Source: JAWXBR01 sp046595995 (GTDB lineage Bacteria > Bacteroidota > Ignavibacteria > Kapaibacteriales > Kapaibacteriaceae). Taken from it: a stretch of 21,859 bases of DNA. Below are positions 20,384 to 21,859 of the stretch, piece by piece; position 1 is the stretch's first letter, and each line of letters begins with the position of its first letter. Under the pieces are notes generated by a model. It had not been told where the DNA came from. It saw only the letters and a program-made list of their open reading frames with translations, and made no database searches. Where the stretch lies: contig JBKJNB010000070.1 in NCBI GenBank assembly GCA_046595995.1, positions 1 to 21,859 on the forward strand, given 5' to 3'. A program made the position numbers and the translations under genes.

Positions 20384-21707
20384 CAAAAGGAGTTGCGCGG
20401 TAGTGCCGGCCACTCCTTTCGATACGCAAGCAGTAGCGGCACGATGTAGGGTCGACATCACGTCCTAGAACATCAACGAACCCCACGAGCTCCCAGAGTT
20501 TGTGGGGTTTTTCGTCATCAACACCGGTTGGCGCATCGAACGCCTGGCGAATAGCATCTTTTAGTTTCAAGTAGGTCGGGTACATCGTTGTGAGATCAGA
20601 ACGCACGGAAAGCACTGCACAGTAGCCGCGTTCGAAGTCGATCCACGGACTGAAGCCGAACTTTCCCTGTGATGCAACTTCGAGGGCACGTCCAGAAACA
20701 CTGTCAATCCGTTCCCTCCAGAACCCCACTCCGTAGCGTGTGTTCTTGATACCCTTGTGCAGACTTTCATACTGTAAATAAGGCGTATAGCCAATCGTGG
20801 CACTGCGTGTTTGGTCAGACATCATCGTCTGCAACGCTTCGGCAGATAACACACGTTGCCCCTTGTACTCGCCCCCTTGTAGCATCATAATGAGCGCCTG
20901 CAGGTACTCGTTAGCCGTCGAGGCCGCACCACCATCAATGCGCGGATTATCAGTTTCGAAATGACCTTTCAAGTCGAATCCGGTAAGGGTCAACCGAAGG
21001 GGCTTAGTAACATACTTTACAAACAATGAATCCCATACGTCGCCCGAAGGATAAGGGAGGCCGCTTTGGATTTCAGCGAGACGTCCTGCTACGTGCATGC
21101 CATCGCTACCGTAGTTGAACACAGCGCCTGGTGATGCTGCGAGTTGTTGCTGAAGCACATCTGCTACACAGTCGGCCAGCGTTCCGGTGTATGCGGTGTT
21201 CTCGACGCAGGGGGTCGGACCGGTCAGGTTGCCATGGAATCCGGACGTAAACGAAAACAACTGTCTGATGGTGATATCACGTTTAGAAGCGTGGGCATCG
21301 GGCATGATTTCACCGATGGTGTTATCGAGCGTGAGCAAGCCGTCGTCAACCATGCCCATAATCACGAGTCCGGAGAGACCTTTCGTAGCCGAGGCAATCG
21401 CAACCAACTTATTCGACGTGTACGTTTTGCCCTGAAGCGCATATGATTTGTCGAACACCACCGCACCGTCTTTGCCTGATGCGTCCAACTTCCAGATCAC
21501 GAGTGCAACGCCACCACCATCGACGGCTGTTGTGCCGGCGAGTTTGGTGAGTGAGTCTTGGAGGATGCGGTCGACTTCGGAGAAGTTGTGTTGGGCGTGC
21601 GTAGTCACACAACACATTGATGTCACGCAGAACAGTGTAATCAGCACGGTGCTGGTGAGTGCGATGCTGATTAGGGCGTTGGTGGCGTAGCGAACGAAGG
21701 GCAGCAT
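20373..21707 (-). CDS. Serine hydrolase, beta-lactamase class C / DD-peptidase fold
   Basis: A 444-residue exported protein. The N-terminal hydrophobic segment (residues 10-38, ending THAQ) is a signal peptide. The nucleophile motif SATK (Ser106-Lys109) lies in LVAIASATKGLSGLVIMGMV, and the second motif is YGS (199-201) in FNYGSDGMHVAGRL. The third is probably the QGKFGFSPWID stretch, instead of the usual KTG or HxG. Relatives are esterases, peptidases and true class C enzymes, so hydrolysis of a beta-lactam is not implied. The last 50 residues (ELVGFVDVLGRDVD, then CLRIERSGRHYRA) faintly resemble a T9SS tail, but this is weak. It lies downstream of an rRNA operon and its terminator. An AAGGAAAC ribosome site precedes the ATG, partly inside an inverted repeat. 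Confidence 0.82.
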   Translation of the reverse strand: MLPFVRYATNALISIALTSTVLITLFCVTSMCCVTTHAQHNFSEVDRILQDSLTKLAGTTAVDGGGVALVIWKLDASGKDGAVVFDKSYALQGKTYTSNKLVAIASATKGLSGLVIMGMVDDGLLTLDNTIGEIMPDAHASKRDITIRQLFSFTSGFHGNLTGPTPCVENTAYTGTLADCVADVLQQQLAASPGAVFNYGSDGMHVAGRLAEIQSGLPYPSGDVWDSLFVKYVTKPLRLTLTGFDLKGHFETDNPRIDGGAASTANEYLQALIMMLQGGEYKGQRVLSAEALQTMMSDQTRSATIGYTPYLQYESLHKGIKNTRYGVGFWRERIDSVSGRALEVASQGKFGFSPWIDFERGYCAVLSVRSDLTTMYPTYLKLKDAIRQAFDAPTGVDDEKPHKLWELVGFVDVLGRDVDPTSCRYCLRIERSGRHYRATPFASR

Positions 21708-21714
21708 GTTGTTT

Positions 21715-21757
21715 CCTTATGCATCAGCGCGTGGAGTGTCTCAATGCAAGCATAAGG
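21715..21757 (-). promoter_or_regulatory. Inverted repeat overlapping the serine hydrolase ribosome site
   Basis: GCATAAGG (21715-21722, minus strand sense) is a perfect 8-bp complement of CCTTATGC (21750-21757, minus strand sense). The 3' arm includes the AAGG of the ribosome site 7 nt before the ATG. If both arms are transcribed, the site would be hidden. A near -7 box TATGCTTG at 21747-21754 overlaps the other arm and argues for a shorter transcript. Confidence 0.4.
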
Positions 21758-21763
21758 ATTAAC

Positions 21764-21797
21764 AAAAAGCCCCGACTAGGAACCTAGCGGGGCTTTT
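21764..21797 (-). terminator. rRNA operon terminator
   Basis: AAAAGCCCCG (21765-21774) pairs with CGGGGCTTTT (21788-21797), with CTAGG/CCTAG inside and one unpaired base. Read on the minus strand, the stem ends in a T-run. It lies 8 nt after the 5S rRNA end. Confidence 0.93.
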
Positions 21798-21804
21798 AAA
21801 GAAA

Positions 21805-21859
21805 GACCTGGCGACGACCTACTCTGCCAAAGGGGTAACCCTTGAGTACCATCGGCGCA
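21805..21859 (-). rRNA. rrf: 5S ribosomal RNA, 3' half
   Basis: On the minus strand the sequence begins TGCGCCGATGGTACTCAAGG and continues through GGGTTACCCC and GGCAGAGTAGGTCGTCGCCA to its 3' end near 21805. CCGATGGTA and AGAGTAGG are the 5S loop E and helix IV landmarks. About 55 nt of the expected 115 or so are in the window. The rest, and presumably the 23S and 16S genes, lie past the right edge. Confidence 0.92.

Noticed and set aside
20373..21707. Antibiotic-resistance beta-lactamase
   Set aside because: Only the fold and the SxxK motif are certain. The KTG-type motif is not typical and no mobile element is near.
1..21859. CRISPR array, insertion sequence or prophage
   Set aside because: The direct repeats seen have two or three units with no unique spacers, and no transposase, integrase or phage genes were recognised.

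Overview
The window looks like a chromosomal piece of a T9SS-bearing member of the Bacteroidota/Chlorobiota/Kapabacteria (FCB) group. The clues are seven perfect TAnnTTTG promoter cores (the Bacteroidota -7 box) just upstream of gene starts, a C-terminal tail resembling a type IX secretion sorting domain, a BtuB/BtuG-like TonB uptake locus, and a Sec-type (clade II) nos operon. Kapabacteria or Ignavibacteria fit the gene mix, but I cannot fix the lineage from sequence alone.

Layout. 1-2249 (minus): an envelope operon of a FemAB-like acyltransferase, a family 4 type glycosyltransferase and the first 42 codons of an isochorismatase-family hydrolase that runs off the edge. 2382-3524 (plus): two tandem paralogous small outer-membrane barrel proteins, each followed by a terminator hairpin. 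3582-4577 (plus): a heptosyltransferase-like GT9. 4585-6345 (minus): plsC, gatC, kdsB. 6434-6745 (plus): a SUI1/YciH translation factor. 6785-10876 (minus): a TonB-dependent receptor, a T9SS-tailed surface protein and a YncE/BtuG-like propeller. 11009-19075 (plus): an Rrf2 regulator with Fe-S cysteines, a c-type cytochrome, the RIC (YtfE/ScdA) repair protein, a lipoprotein cytochrome, nosZ, a four-helix membrane protein, nosL, nosD, nosF and nosY. 19139-20368 (plus): a membrane-anchored triheme cytochrome. 20373-21707 (minus): a serine beta-lactamase-fold hydrolase. 21764-21859 (minus): a terminator and the 3' half of a 5S rRNA gene, so an rRNA operon lies beyond the right edge.

How it works together. 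The central block is a self-contained N2O respiration module. NosZ carries the CuZ and CuA ligands, NosL/D/F/Y mature its copper centres, and c-type cytochromes probably feed it electrons. The NsrR/IscR-like Rrf2 protein and RIC tie the module to nitric oxide stress. NosZ, NosL and one cytochrome each have a lipobox, so the reductase may work as a membrane-tethered assembly.

Two genome-style signals recur. Short direct or tandem duplications of about 15-36 bp sit inside or between genes at five places. At three starts the -7 box lies only 3-4 nt before the ATG, which suggests leaderless mRNAs. No CRISPR array, insertion sequence or tRNA was seen, and no stretch over 300 bases lacks a gene.
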